From Bigelowiella natans CCMP2755 (lineage: Eukaryota; Cercozoa; Chlorarachniophyceae), in assembly GCA_000320545.1 (NCBI GenBank), contig ADNK01000121.1, forward strand, positions 1-53,270: 53,270 bases of DNA, written 5' to 3'. The position numbers and the translations under genes were made by a program. The notes below the pieces were generated by a model that was given only the letters and a program-made list of their open reading frames with translations, did not search any database and was not told the origin of the DNA. Positions within the stretch are counted from its first letter, which is position 1; each line of letters begins with the position of its first letter. Shown in pieces: positions 22,629 through 35,494 of the stretch.

Positions 22629-23831
22629 CTAGCCGTCGATTTCCATGTAACTCGCATCGCGTAATTCAGGAAAGTTTTTTATCAAGTCTTCGAGTTCAGA
22701 TTCGGCATAGACCAGCCCTTGATTGCAAGCTCTGCTTAAATATTTGTAAGCTAATACAGGCTCACTATTTGTTCCAAAGCCCATTTTGTAGCACCAGCCT
22801 ACGTTATAGCAAGAGACACCGTGTCCCTGAATTGCGGCTTTCTTATGCCATTTGAACGCCTGGCGATAGTTGACTGCAACACCATATCCGAACTGGTAGC
22901 ATGACTGTAAGAGTTATGATGACACTTATGAAAAAAATGAAAGCACTTAGGGATACTATTGAAACCATTCCCAAATCTTCCCAACACCACTGGCTCATGA
23001 TTTTAAAAAAAAAAGAAATTAAAAATTGTTGAAAAGAACAAAAGTATTACCCCTAAGCAACGTTGCCCAGTAGCATTTCCTGTCTCTGCAGCACGACGAT
23101 ACCATTTCTCCGCAGTTACGGGGTCCTTCTCGACTCCATCCCCAAGGAGAAAACAATTGCCGAGTTGAACCTGTGCCAAGGGATGGCCCTGGGCTGCTGC
23201 CTTCCTGTAGTCAGCTAATGCCTTCTCCATGTTTCTTCCACCATGCACGTCTCCTTGATGCAAAAGCATTGCCCGTGCGCAGTCGCTCTTTAGCGATGCG
23301 GCTTTCCTGATGTACTTTAAGCCAAGCGCTTGATCCACGGCTTGGAAGTTATTGCCGTTGAATATGCTATATCCAGTCATCAAATATTCATCTGCCTTCG
23401 CGCGAAGGCTATCTTCGTTATCAATCTCATTCGAAAGATCTATCTTCGATTCTAGTTCATTCTTTCCATTCGATGGCAGAGAAAAATGGTTGTCGTCAAA
23501 TTCTGTGGGACTCTCACTTTCGAAGCGAAAAAACTCATCATCATCAAATTCCTCGTGTTCTTGTGGGGTAGCTGCAAGAGCACTCCGAGGGGTGACCCTC
23601 GTGCGATATGGCTCTGGTACCTATCCAAAAACCACGTTCAGACTAAAATCTCATATATCATCCAATAATAATCCAGAGGAAATTGAAACATTCACGAACC
23701 AGAGGACTTCTCCCTGACATCCAGGGGGCAGTTCGGGGTTCTTCGATTCCCTTGCGATGCCCACAGCACCATCCCGGCTCTGATACATCATCGAAAAGCC
23801 TTGATTTCCGACTCCCACATGAATTTCCCAT
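22629..23831 (-). CDS. Sel1-like repeat (TPR-type) protein, likely N-myristoylated
   Basis: Sel1 repeats are short helical-hairpin scaffolds for protein assembly. Exons 23700-23831, 23051-23620 and 22629-22904 join in phase to 325 residues. The start MGNSCGSRKS fits an N-myristoylation site (Gly2, Ser6 pattern) with Cys5 available for palmitoylation, so membrane tethering is inferred. Residues about 45-135 are acidic and Ser-rich (EEFDDDEFFRFESESPTEFD). Sel1-type repeats follow from about 140 to 310: ALGLKYIRKAA, MEKALADYRKAAAQGHPLAQ, GNCFLLGDGVEKDPVTAEKW, GSCYQFGYGVAVNYRQAFKW and YNVGWCYKMGFGTN. The partner is not predictable. The gene is divergent from the AKR gene, with about 450 bases between starts. 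Confidence 0.82.
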
Positions 23832-24284
23832 GCTGTGGAGATTTCCCAAGTGAGGGTGGATCAAGGAAGTGGGTAGCCTTCAGGGTTGGAAACTGTAGGT
23901 AGGTTGGTGATCTCACAACCCCCGCAGTTAACCGGAACTTCAGTATGATCACACGGCGTTTTTCTCTATGCCGAATTTATAATGTATGACGTTGGTGTAG
24001 AATACCCTTGTTCTACATTCATAGGCAGCCTTTAACTGCAGGGAATATGGCATACCAGCGCCAATCCCCGGGATTACTCTATTCCCGGGATTTAATATGT
24101 GATTCCTTTAATGAGAATTTTCCCCTGGCTCTTTGTGGATAGTAGGTACCCGTATTCCGGAATTCGGATTTGCCGCCTTTAATTCTACCGGTAACCTCTA
24201 AGAGGGATAGGTCTTGACGCAGGATAAAAATCACATATATTCGGGTGTTAATCTTGAAAACTACCACATCCGAGCGGATGCGTT
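23832..24284. promoter_or_regulatory. Divergent promoter region, Sel1 / AKR
   Basis: Both genes start away from this stretch. Near 24066-24093 two CCCGGGAT units, each spanning a palindromic CCCGGG, are separated by about 14 bases; they could bind a dimeric factor. No other element is recognisable. Confidence 0.4.
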
Positions 24285-25476
24285 ATGGCTGCTTCCTCGC
24301 CTCCTTCCTCAGCGGCAAAACCAAAGCTCAGCCTACCGCCCATCGGATTTGGGTGTTGGCAACTCGGAAGCAAAGGAAAAGATGACTACTGGGGACTGGA
24401 ATTTACCGATAAACTAGCCAAGGCTCTGATAAAGCGTGCAGCAAGCAAGGGAATAGTATACTTCGATACGGCGGAAGCTTATTCCCAGGTTCAGTTCAAC
24501 ATACTTTGAACCAATAATGAGCAACAAATCATCGCAACTCTTTCGGTTGTAGGGAGATTCTGAGAAACAACTCGCGACGGCATTGAAGTGTCTGGAGCCT
24601 GATCTCCGAGCCAGGGTAGTGGTGGGTTCGAAGATTTTGCCGAATCACTGTTCGAACTGCCGCAATGCTCTAATGGGAACCCTGAAAAGATTGGATGCGA
24701 AAAGTATTGACCTCTACATGGTTCACTGGCCAATCACTAAAGTTGGAATGGCACACTTCGCCACTGAGGGCGAGTCAAAGCGTATTGACTACAGCAAAAG
24801 CGATTCTGATAAAATAAAAGAGGTTCCACCGACCACGAAGGCATTCCAGGATTTAATGCAGCTTCAAAAAGAGGGCCTGATCAAACATATTGGTGTGTCT
24901 AACTTTGGGGTAATACAATTGAAAGAGGCACTGGCGACTGGAGTAAAGATTGCAGTGAACCAAGTTGCGTACAACTTATTGTTCCGTGCGGTCGAGTACG
25001 AAGTGCTTCCATTTTGCAAGAAGCACAACATCCAGGTTTTGTGTTATAGTCCCTTGATGCAAGGTCTACTCACTGGACGGTATAAATCTACTAAAGATGT
25101 ACCTCCATATAGAGCTCGAACTCGGCATTACGACTCTCGTAAGAATAAACTATCACGCCATGGTGAAAATGGTTCTGAGGAACTCCTTTTCAAGACAGTT
25201 GAAAAAATCTCCGCAATAGCAGCAAAACACGGTCATACCATGGTAGAACTCGCCCTTTCTTGGCCCCTTAAGCAACCCGGGGTATCGTGCGTCATTGCAG
25301 GGGCCACGAAGGAATCCCAAGTTGATTCAAATGCTGCTGCATCTGTTGTGAAAATCTCAGAAGATGTTATCAAGGAACTTACAGAAAGCACAGAAGATTT
25401 GAAGGAAGCTCTAGGATCGAACATCGACATGTATCAGGGGTTTGTGAATGGTGTTCAGACTTCGCGTTGTTGTTGA
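24285..25476 (+). CDS. Aldo/keto reductase
   Basis: An NADPH-dependent oxidoreductase that reduces aldehydes, ketones or sugars; the substrate cannot be told from sequence. Exons 24285-24488 and 24553-25476 join in phase to 375 residues. The AKR signatures are present: PPIGFGCWQLGSK near the start, YFDTAEAYSQGDSE (catalytic Asp and Tyr), VVVGSKI (catalytic Lys), DLYMVHWPI (catalytic His), HIGVSNFGVIQLKEAL, NQVAYNLLFRAVE, CYSPLMQGLLTGRY and VIAGATKESQVDSNAAA for NADP binding. The C-terminus ends TSRCC. The intron is 64 bases. Nothing suggests a signal peptide, so a cytosolic location is likely. Confidence 0.9.
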
Positions 25477-26209
25477 ATTTGAATTCAAACTGACTTCATA
25501 GTTGAACTAGATTACATGCTCATTACGCTGTAACACGTGCGTACAATACTTTCCATCTAGTAATGCATCGCTATTTATTAATATTGATTAGTGCAGACCA
25601 CACTAGAGACAGCAATACCTTACTAATGTATAAATGTTGTGCCCGTTGGTATGAATAAGCAATAAAACACGCATCGCACGCTTCGTACTGGCAATCGTCT
25701 ACAGCTGCCTGTTGTCTATCTAGCTGTGCGCACCCGCCGCGATACGTGTTTTGGTACACCGTCCTGCTCAGCGTGCCAGATGCAAGGATCGATACGTTGT
25801 TATTTTCATTGCCGCTTATATCTAGTTGTGGCGAGCTAGTCAGCAGGCATAATACAGCGTCAAATGAAACTGCATATGTCGCACATGGGCAGGGTATAAC
25901 GTGACGTTCAGTTCAGTTGTAATAACGCTAACTAGATATAAAGGAGAGCATTGTGGGCCATGCAAATTGCACAGCAGCGTCCATACTGCATATCTGCAGT
26001 GCTAGGATGAAAATTTCCAGATTCGACATCGCGTCACCGCCGCCTCAAAGCGATCGGTCTTTCCTTTACAGTACAGAGCCAGCCCTACCTCTTTTTGTTG
26101 ATGTACGGTTAGATTAATATACAGCTGTTTCATTCTTCAAAACAGCAGCTTCAAGTGATCCAATTTGATCTTGACCTATAGCCATTCCTATTTTTATTTC
26201 ACTTGTTCT
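25477..26209. other. Intergenic, AKR to cysteine-rich gene (tail-to-tail)
   Basis: Convergent 3' flank. No exon, RNA gene or notable repeat is visible. Confidence 0.5.
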
Positions 26210-27998
26210 TCATTGCCTTTCTTCCTGTGTGTAACCTCCTTGAGTAAAGGACTTCGAGAAATCAGGGTATTCTTGTCCTTCCTCTTTGTGGATGTGAAGA
26301 ATTCTCCCTAATCCTTCCGCCTCCTCATTTTTCTGGACTTTTTGATTTCCTACGAATAAGATGTCAATTTCAAATATTAAGTCAAATAACGAAAATATAA
26401 TTAAACATTTAAAGTATTCACCTGCAGAATCATAGTGGTATATGCAGCTGAATCCTGCGACACAACCCTGAAAAGATTCAGTTTTGAATATTTTTGTAAT
26501 GAGTACGCTATCTTGGGAAAGAGCAGCAAGTTATATTCTTACCAGGTGTCCTTCTTGCCCAGGTTCACACATTTTGTTGAATTTGGATCCTGAATTCAAA
26601 CGTTCACTTGTTACTACACTTCTCCACTCAACCGAAATGTAATTTACAACCTGGCCAGAAATAGTTGCAGCAAGAGTTGGTTTTACATGGTGCCTTGTTA
26701 TCCTTCGGGATTGTAGGCTCAGGGGTGGGAAATGGAGTCGGGGGCTCAGTTGCTTTTGAATGATGTCCTTTCTGATTACTTTTCTTCAATTTCGCTGCTG
26801 CTGCCTCTCTCTTCTTCTTCAATTCCTGCTCGGCATGTTTTTTCTTTTTTTCCGCCTCCTCTTTTTCCTCTTCTTCTTCCTTCTTCTGAGCGTCGGAGAG
26901 GATTTCCTTGATTTTCTTTGCGTCGAGGCTATCACAGGTGCGGCTTTTCATTGGGCAAGCTCCGTTGAGAGGCTGCCATTAAGGATAGCTTAATCATCTG
27001 AACATTTCTAATATAATAATGAGAAACGGCCTACCTTATTGCAGCAATAACTACACATGAAAAATCCAATGCAGTTGGGATGAGGAGGGAGGTCCAGCAC
27101 GCAACGGGGGTCGTACATGGAACCGAGACCCACATCCTTATTCCCTGGAAAGAAGTGGCGGCAGCAAGCGCTAGAGTTGCACGGTGCTCGGTAAACTGAA
27201 TAATTAAAAAGATACCCCTTTTACTTCACAAATTACACGACTAAGGACAACATGAAGCAGCGCATACCTGGCTTCGGTGTTGGAGGTGGAGTGGCATACG
27301 GGTTTGCTTCTGGGGGTGGGGCCTTTCCACCTTTACTGCAAATGCGTAACAGAAAAATGTGATGTGATATTTAGAAATCATCTCTAGGAAATTATGTTCT
27401 ACCCAGCAGGGGCAGGTGCCGGTGCTCCAGGGCCACCAGGTGCCCAATCAGGAGGGGGGCCATTCCATGAGATACAACTTCCTGCAAGCCATTGCAAGCA
27501 TTCTGGGGCAGCTGTCGGTGAAGGACCCTTCGCTGGAACAGATTTTGCAGCCTTTGCCGAAGATTTCTTCGGGGTTGCTGGCGTTTGCTTAGCTGCTACG
27601 TGCTTTGGGGCTTCAACATGCTTCGGAGTCTCAACATGTTTAGGAGCCTCTACATGGGTTTGAGCCTGCTTCTGCTTAGGGACCTTTATGGCATCAAAGC
27701 TCGGAGATACATCTCTGTAGGACCCAGTGAGGTTTGACAAAACCTGAAATCAAATATGTTCTGGATGAAACGGGTTCCATTCGAAAACGAAGGTCACTAC
27801 TCGCCAAACCCTTCCCTTTTTGTGTCTTTGCTGACTGACCATTAGAAATCCCAGGACAGCAACAGTTCCGAGAGCGATCTTATGTGGATTAGTGATATTA
27901 TATCGAAGAGCATAGCGAATCCGCGAAAACGGTGAAGTTGTTGTGGAGGAGGAGAGAGAAGCACCCTCCTCCATCGTCGCCACGCTCTGCTGCTCCAT
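26210..27998 (-). CDS. Type II membrane protein with duplicated Cys-rich module
   Basis: No named family is recognised. Eight exons join in phase to 440 residues: 27801-27998, 27403-27743, 27268-27335, 27035-27195, 26651-26972, 26543-26589, 26422-26467 and 26210-26349. A single hydrophobic segment (KIALGTVAVLGFLMV, about residues 41-55) followed by basic residues suggests a signal anchor. Next come degenerate AP/TPKHVEAPK repeats and Pro-rich linkers. Module 1 (RAPCNSSACCRHFFPG...C...C.GFFMCSYCC) and module 2 (KAPCKTNSCCNYFWPG...C...GCVAGFSCIY) share the pattern [RK]APC-x4-CC-x2-F-x-PG-x-K...C...C-x-GF-x-C, so the module was duplicated. Between them is a highly charged Glu/Lys segment (KKEEEEEKEEAEKKKKHAEQ), probably a coiled coil or single alpha-helix. 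The cysteines suggest disulphides in a lumen or outside the cell. Confidence 0.75.
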
Positions 27999-29199
27999 TA
28001 AGATTATGTCACTCCGTTATCTATTTCCACATTAAATTTACTCCTATATTATTAAACGTCATAAAGATTTTGCTGACGCATCAATAAATCCATCCAAGAT
28101 CTGAACTGTAGAAACAAAAATGTCGCTTTTTTGGTCTTAAGGGGGGATACGCGTCTCACCTTCCAAATGCAAGTCGCCTCTGAGAAATTCAGGGATAATA
28201 TTCGGAAATATACTCTAGGACTGAGCAAATACCTCGAAAACGCCGTTGCATTTAATGGAATGGACCATGCTCCTCAACAATAGACAAAGAGAAGAGGTTA
28301 ACCCCCGAGAAAAACTCTATCGGAAAAACCGACATTATCCTGGCACTATCGGAATTCAAGATGTTCCTCTAGTATGCCCAATTTTCCTTGTCGCTTTAGT
28401 AAGAAAGATGGACACTTTGATATATCTATATGCAACGTTTTTAAATGTGTTGCAAACACTATCGCGACATCGCAATATTGTTGTCTCAAGTAGCCATTTA
28501 TGCCTTTTCAATTTATCTACATACATGTTTCAAAATGGGTGTCCGTTTGATTGAGGGCTATCTGGGGACCTGCCGCTAGCCATAGTAGGGGTAGCAATGT
28601 TGTTAAAGGTTGCTCCATCCTGTCCATGGAAGTTTATCAACTTGTAGTTCCTTTAATTCCCACGTGAAATATGAGTCGGAAAAGCAGGAGCAGGTATTAC
28701 ATAAGCATAATCTTCCTCTTCGGGTGAGAAGGGGAAGGTTTCGTCTGTCTCTACATTAATGGTTTAAAAAAATTGTAGGAGAACCAAAAAGGCGTATGCA
28801 AAAGACTTTCGAGGTTATTTTCTATGTTGTATTTAATTGGAAAGTGGGTGAGATTTTGTTTACGTGCAGGAGCTCTCACCGACAACCCGTTTAGCTACGC
28901 TCCGTTGGCAAAATTGGTCGACGTCAGGTATCATTATCATCGTTCACGGTTACGTTGGGCCAATCGTTCAGGACTCATGAAAATCTTTTTGTCAGCCATG
29001 AGAGAAAGCCACGGCCGGAAGCCTACAATTTGCGTTCAAACAGAACGGAGAGTACATGGCGCGAACCGGCTCATCCATTCAAACACACTTCCATTGAGTA
29101 CGTCTCTTTGTCGCAGCAAACAGAAAACTATGACATAATCTTATTTTTTTTGCAAGGTTCGACTCTATCTCTCTTGGGAAAAATCCACGTGTCCTGTAT
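27999..29199. other. Intergenic, cysteine-rich gene to WD40 gene (head-to-head)
   Basis: This stretch holds both promoters. Open frames at 28246-28554 and 28824-29138 have no recognised domains. Part of the right end may be 5' UTR of the WD40 gene. Confidence 0.45.
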
Positions 29200-31139
29200 A
29201 TGTCGGGGTCTCGCAAGGTTTTATCAGAGAAGCGGAAGAAGACGAAGAAGAAGAAAAGGGCAGGCAAGCTGTCGAAGACAAAGACTCGGTTGACGGTGGC
29301 CACTCTGGGTTCTGTAGCTCGTTCAAAGATATCTCTGTCGAGGTCATCGGTGAAATCCATGCCAGAAGGAAAAAATTCCGACCAGGAACCGTCCCCTACC
29401 AATAAAGAGGAGCCAATATCGCCGTTTATGAAGAACATAATTGACTTCTTGAAGGAGTGCAAAGACAACCAGGTAAGGGAAAAAATGCAACTAGGTTATA
29501 GCTTCAAGGATCTTATCTCTCCGTTTTAATCATGTCACAGAAGTTAGCAAGGGAACGAAAATTACAGGCAAACATCGAGAGAAAAGCAGAGCGGGAGGTA
29601 GAGCAGAGAAGATCTGAGGCCATTACGGAAGAAATGGCTCGCACGAGGGAGAAGATTCGACTCCGGGACCAGGCATCAAGGAAAGACCAAGCGCCGAAGG
29701 ATTTAGTGCTAACATTCATTACCAAGATTCAACCCAACATGCTAGACTCCTTCCGAACAGCATTTCTTAAAACCCCGAGGTAGTTAAATAGTGGTCATGC
29801 ATGGTGCCAGTTGAGCAACGTAAAGAGTAGCCACAATAGCTTCATGATGTCACTTGTTACATTCTTCAGAACAACATCGCGAAACAGTAACGAATATGAT
29901 TGTATCCCTCCTCCTTTGCTCCTTTCACCATATCCCCATCATCATGGTCATCCGAAGAAACGCTATGGGCCACAAGGAATTCATAAGCATGATAGAATGG
30001 GAGCTGTCTAAGGCGAGAAATGATATCGGAGAAGGGTTGACAACGTTCAATGGCAATGTGGATGCAATCGACCCTTTCGACATTACCATCGCTGACGAGA
30101 TGTTCCGAACTCTGCCCCGGACGAAAAGGTCTCTTTCCCGAACCACCTCCGCAGTATTGCATGTTACAAGAATGATGACATTTTTAAAAACCTGTGACGA
30201 TGGCGAATTGACTGAGCTGCACAAAGTGATGATGTTGAATTTGAAGAACCCGCTTTTCCAATGTATGCTCGAATTCATGGCTGCTCTTTCTTTCTTTCCT
30301 CCAAGGAACGAGGTTGAGTGGGACACCTTCTTGACGTTCGTCACGGAGATATGTCAGGCCAAGCTAGGCGTAAGTGCTGATGATGACAAAGGCCTTGCTG
30401 GCGTTTACCATCTGGACCCTACAGTCGAAGACCCTGAGCGACATGATCATCCCATACATGCAGTACGCACATTCCATGGGTTAGTTTGTTAGATACTAAC
30501 AATTGCGGCACCAGTAGCAGCTGTTGTAGCTCACTGCTTTGCTTTTCCCCACCTCCGCCCTTCAAACACGCAGGCTTCCGTACTATGTCGTGATAAGGCA
30601 GGGCGATCCTAGAGTGTTGCTCTACAGCAGTAAGATTTGCATAACCACAGCAGCTCAGTTTCTTTCATCACATAGGCAGCTGCGGATAGATGATGATATT
30701 GGATGTGTGCACACAATGATGTGACATAACCAGGGTTCATGAAACCTCGAATTGCGCTAACAGATCTCAGGGGCGCAGCATTGGATGCCGCCTACATAGT
30801 AATGATTTTGCGACACAGAGACTGCTGCTGCTGCTGCTGCTTCTATTCGCCACGAAGCTGGAAATGATGAAGACATGATGATAAAAATGATAATGATGAT
30901 GATGATGATGGTTTGTTTCTTGTTAACACGGTTTTTATACCCGTTATCACCGATATTTTCATCATCATCATTATCAAGCCATCATCTTCTTCTTCTTTTC
31001 CATCACCATCAGGATCATCTTGGGCTGCTTATATTCCTTTGCTTGGATCACTCCTTGGTCTTCTTCCGGAAGGAGTATCGAACAGGCAAATTCATAATTG
31101 TCAACAGATGGCCAATGCCTTCGCTCATAACAAAGGTGC

Positions 31140-31173
<34 letters not shown>

Positions 31174-32839
31174 GCAACAAGAACAACTGCTACTACTACC
31201 ACTGCAAAGAATGGCAGTGATGGGCGTTGTCTCAGAGAAAGAGAAACCGCATAGTGACATTCAAAAAGCTGCACAAGCACTGAATGAAGTCATCAATGTC
31301 CTAATGTTATCATGCCTCCACCCCCCCCCCCCCCCCCCCAAGATTGCCTGGAATCTTAAAGGATCTCGAACAGATTTGTTCCTCGCTGATAACCAGGTGG
31401 TCTGCCTATAACCCCCTCTCCGATTTTCAGTATTGTTTTTACAGGAAGAGGAAGCAGATAGTAGTAGCTCATGAGATGATTTGTAGTCGTCGTCGTCGTC
31501 GTCGTCGTCATCATAATCATCGTAATACATCATCTTATCATCACCGCCACTCTATCATCGTCAGGGAAACATATCGATATTCGACATATCGTACGGAGAG
31601 ACGAAGAGGATCCTCAATACCAGCCACTTGTCCCCCATAGCCGCCCTCATCACCATGAAAACGGTCACAAGGTTAGCCACGAAGCAAGAGCACAAGTTCT
31701 TTCTAGCTGCTGCCTGCGGCTCCTCGATCTACGTCTGGCCGACGGAAAAGCTGCTGAATACAGACACGTCGGGTGAGCACGATGGGGATCCTACGCAAGT
31801 GCTGCAGCACTACGAAAAGACCGAGGCAGGGGCGTCAGACCCGTCATCTAGGATCACAGCGATGGCCTATTGGGAGAAGAAACGTATCATCCTCTCCGGA
31901 TGCTCTCAGGGTTACATTGCGTGTTTCCGTTTCAAGGAGGCGACGATCATAGGCAACAACAGCAACAACAACAACTACAACACAGCAGCAGCAGGAAAGC
32001 ACAAATCACCGGTGTCGGCAAGGACAACATCCAACAACATGCCGTTTTCCTCCTCTCCACTACGTTCTAGCACAAAGAATGGAGCTAATTCTCGCAGGGT
32101 GAAGCGCATCGAGCTCGGCGCAGCAGTGGCCACGATCCATATCCAGGAGTCAAGTGGGCTGGCATTCGTTGCGGCGTATAATGGGCACTTTCTCTCCATT
32201 GTCCTAAGCTCTCTTGAGGTGCTCCAGCGCTTCGGTCTTCCCGCAGTTCAAGAACATCGCGTTAAGCTGGGAGGACCTCCTCCGTTGACAGCAGCAAACA
32301 CGGTGACGACACCGACAAGCGCCGCGAAGCTGGGGGCGGGGGAGGGATCAAATACGAAGAACACTCCCGGTACATCAAATCCGTTGTCTCCTTCGTCGTC
32401 GTCTCCGAAGTCCTCCTCCATCAGCGGGGGGGCTGCTGGGAGGGACGATGGGCAATACATGGCAGATGCGAAGTGCGTTGGGCTTGTCAGTCTCTCCAGC
32501 ATTGGTGCTGGATATGACCAGAACGAGCAGGAGCAGCAACAACAACAACAACAACACAGCAATGACACGCTAGTTGCCGCATGCAGGGACCGGCTTAGAT
32601 TGTACCGGTCTAGGAAGGTTGTGACTAAGATGGCAAACGACTCGAGAATCGTGTTCACTGGGTTTTCAAAGTAGTGTTGCTTCTTCTTCTAGTAGTAGTA
32701 GTATTACTACTACTACCACCTTCTTGTCACCACTATTCGCACTGCCACGCCACTGCATATTCATAATTATCATTGCTAACATAGTATTCCCGAGTCATCG
32801 TAGTTGTAGTTGTAGTTGTAGTTGTTGTAGTTGTTGTTG

Positions 32840-32871
<32 letters not shown>

Positions 32872-34503
32872 GGTGGTGGTGGTGGTGCAGAGGCAGTTAG
32901 TAGGTAGCTGTAGAAGCAGCCAAAAACTACTTAGCTTCTCCCTCTTACCAATTTTCGTCTTCTTCCTCCTCCTCCTCCTCCTCCTCCTGCTGCTGATCTT
33001 ACTAATCCTCGTCTTTGGCTGCATCTTTTTCCTACTATTTCTATCAACCTTCTGTTTGTGGAACTAGGGCGTATCAGGTGGTGGTCACGGTCGGAGGCGA
33101 GTCTGCAGACGTATGGGAGACGACCACGGGAGCCTTATCTCGTCAATTTTCATTACGGTTCAAAGCGGCTGGTTATGATGATGATACCGATGAAGCTGTG
33201 GGTGGGGGTTCAATTGAGAGAGCGTCTGCAGGAGCTCTTGACAGGGACGGCAGATCTCTCTTCGTGGGTACGACTTCAGGATACATCGGAGGATACAATC
33301 TCGCCACTGTAATATTAATAATTTTAATAATAATAATAATAGTAATAATTTATCGTTGCGCTGCTGTGGTGTTGCGTGTCCTTTCTGTGTCGTCGTCGTC
33401 GTCATCGTCGTCTTCGATGCCGTGATATAATCGTCGTCCTAAATTGACGCGTTTGTTCTGTTTCTGGGCACTTGCTCCTCGATGTCCTCCTCCTCCTCCT
33501 CCTCCTCCTCCTCCTCCTCCTCCTCCCCCTCCTCGTTGTCCAGGGGACCAAATTCGCCGAAGTATCATTTCACACAGCTGAGATTAGCGCCCTGGCTGTG
33601 CTCGAGAATAAGCACATAGGAGGCGTTCGGTTGATCGCCTCGTCGTGGGACGGCATGACAACGAGGCACAAGATAAACCAAGCAGGGCACCGACACATCA
33701 TCACTGGAAGCATCTCGAAGGGGGTGTTAAGCAAAAGGGTTAGCCACCACAAAGGGGAGGTGTGGTGTATGCAATACTCAAGGAAATTGGGCCTCGTTGC
33801 CACTGGTAAGTAGCAGCAGCAGCAGTAGTAGTAGTAGTTGTTGTTGTACTGCGATAGTCTGCTGCTGCTGATGATGATGCTGCTGCTGCTGATGATGATG
33901 ATGATGGTGGTGATGTTGAGTGTATCTGTGTATAGATGTGTATGAAAGGGGGGGGGAGGGAAAGGTGTCACAAAAAAGCGACAAGAGCAATCGGAGTAGC
34001 ACCACCCATGTGTCAAAGTTCAGCATCACTGTTACTACCACAACATCACACCGCCGCCCCCCACCCTTCAAATCTCCCCTCTCTGAAGTACTCACGGACG
34101 ACGTGTTGCTAATGTGTTGTCTATCCTCCCCATTTCTCCTCGATGCCATCATCATCAGCATCACCAACAACAACAACACCATCATCGTATCCTTTTACAT
34201 GACCACCATCATCCTTTAATTCACGTCATCTCGCTATTATCTGCGTTCGATCGTTCGTTGTGTAGGAGGGCAGGACGGGTCTGTGTGCGTATATCCTGAC
34301 ACTCTTCAAGGCATCTACCACCGCCTATGGCGATCGGATCTGGCAGATTCCGTCAGTATGGCGGGCATGAACAAGGCCGTCCATTTCGCAGAAAGCTTGC
34401 GCAAGAAGGCATTTGATAGGATCTACGCTACGAGGCCTCGCCCATCGATAATACCGAACACAGTAGTAGTAACCCCAATGCCAGTTTTTCCGACATTTAG
34501 ATT

Positions 34504-34541
<38 letters not shown>

Positions 34542-35448
34542 TGTTCTCGCTGCCATTATATTGGCCCTACATGCATTGCTTTATTGTGCTGTGCCGCTTG
34601 CTCTACCCTGAGTTGCTCCTCCTCCTCCCCCTCCCCCTCCTCCTCCCTCCCCTCCCATGCTTAGTATCATCCCCCTCCATCTCCGCTCCCTGGCGTGTCA
34701 TGCCTCGAGTTCATCACGGGATGGTCCACTCTTTTCATCGGCAACGACATCGGAAGTGGAACGTTCCAGTACCTCACAGCCGGCACGAAGGTGAGGCTGT
34801 GGAAGGGCGAGATCTGCAGAGGGCAGGCCCTCACCTCCGCGCTGTTTCATAAAGACTCGAAAATGCTGATTGTCAGCACTAGCAAAGGTCGGGTTTTTGG
34901 GTTCAAGCTACAGAGGCTGCCCCCCCCCAACAGTCATACGAGACGTACCGTGCACGTTCTTCGATATGTGCTCACGGAGTCCATGGGGGATGCGCCGGTG
35001 TACAGCATCATCGCGACTACGAACAACACCGGCATCACGTACATGAGCATATTCAGCATTGCCTCGCCCCCGTCTTTGCGCAAGGATAACAAGTTGGAAG
35101 CAGGAGGCAGCAGCAGCAGCAGTAGGAAGAAGAAGGAGAAGAAGAAACCCAAGAAGGGGAGCACTAGCAGCAGCAAAAGGAGGGTGGTGGCTGCTGCATG
35201 GGAAAGCAAAGATGAACGTTGCAGCGAGAAAAAGCAATTCCCTTCGTCATCATCATCATCATCATCATCACCACCATCTCCTTCATCGGCACTGGCAGCA
35301 TCTTCTCCCTCCCTCTTCCTCCTTGTTGCGGCAGATAACGGGGGTAGCACCATGTACTGTGTACACAGTGGCGATAGGATAGGCGAGTTATCACAGGTAT
35401 CAAATCGTGTGTGTCAATAGAAAGAGAGAGGGATGGGGGAGGGGGGGG

Positions 35449-35494
<46 letters not shown>

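Noticed and set aside
28246-29138. Open frames upstream of the WD40 gene
   Set aside because: No domain and no phase-compatible junction to exon 29200; better seen as promoter or UTR.
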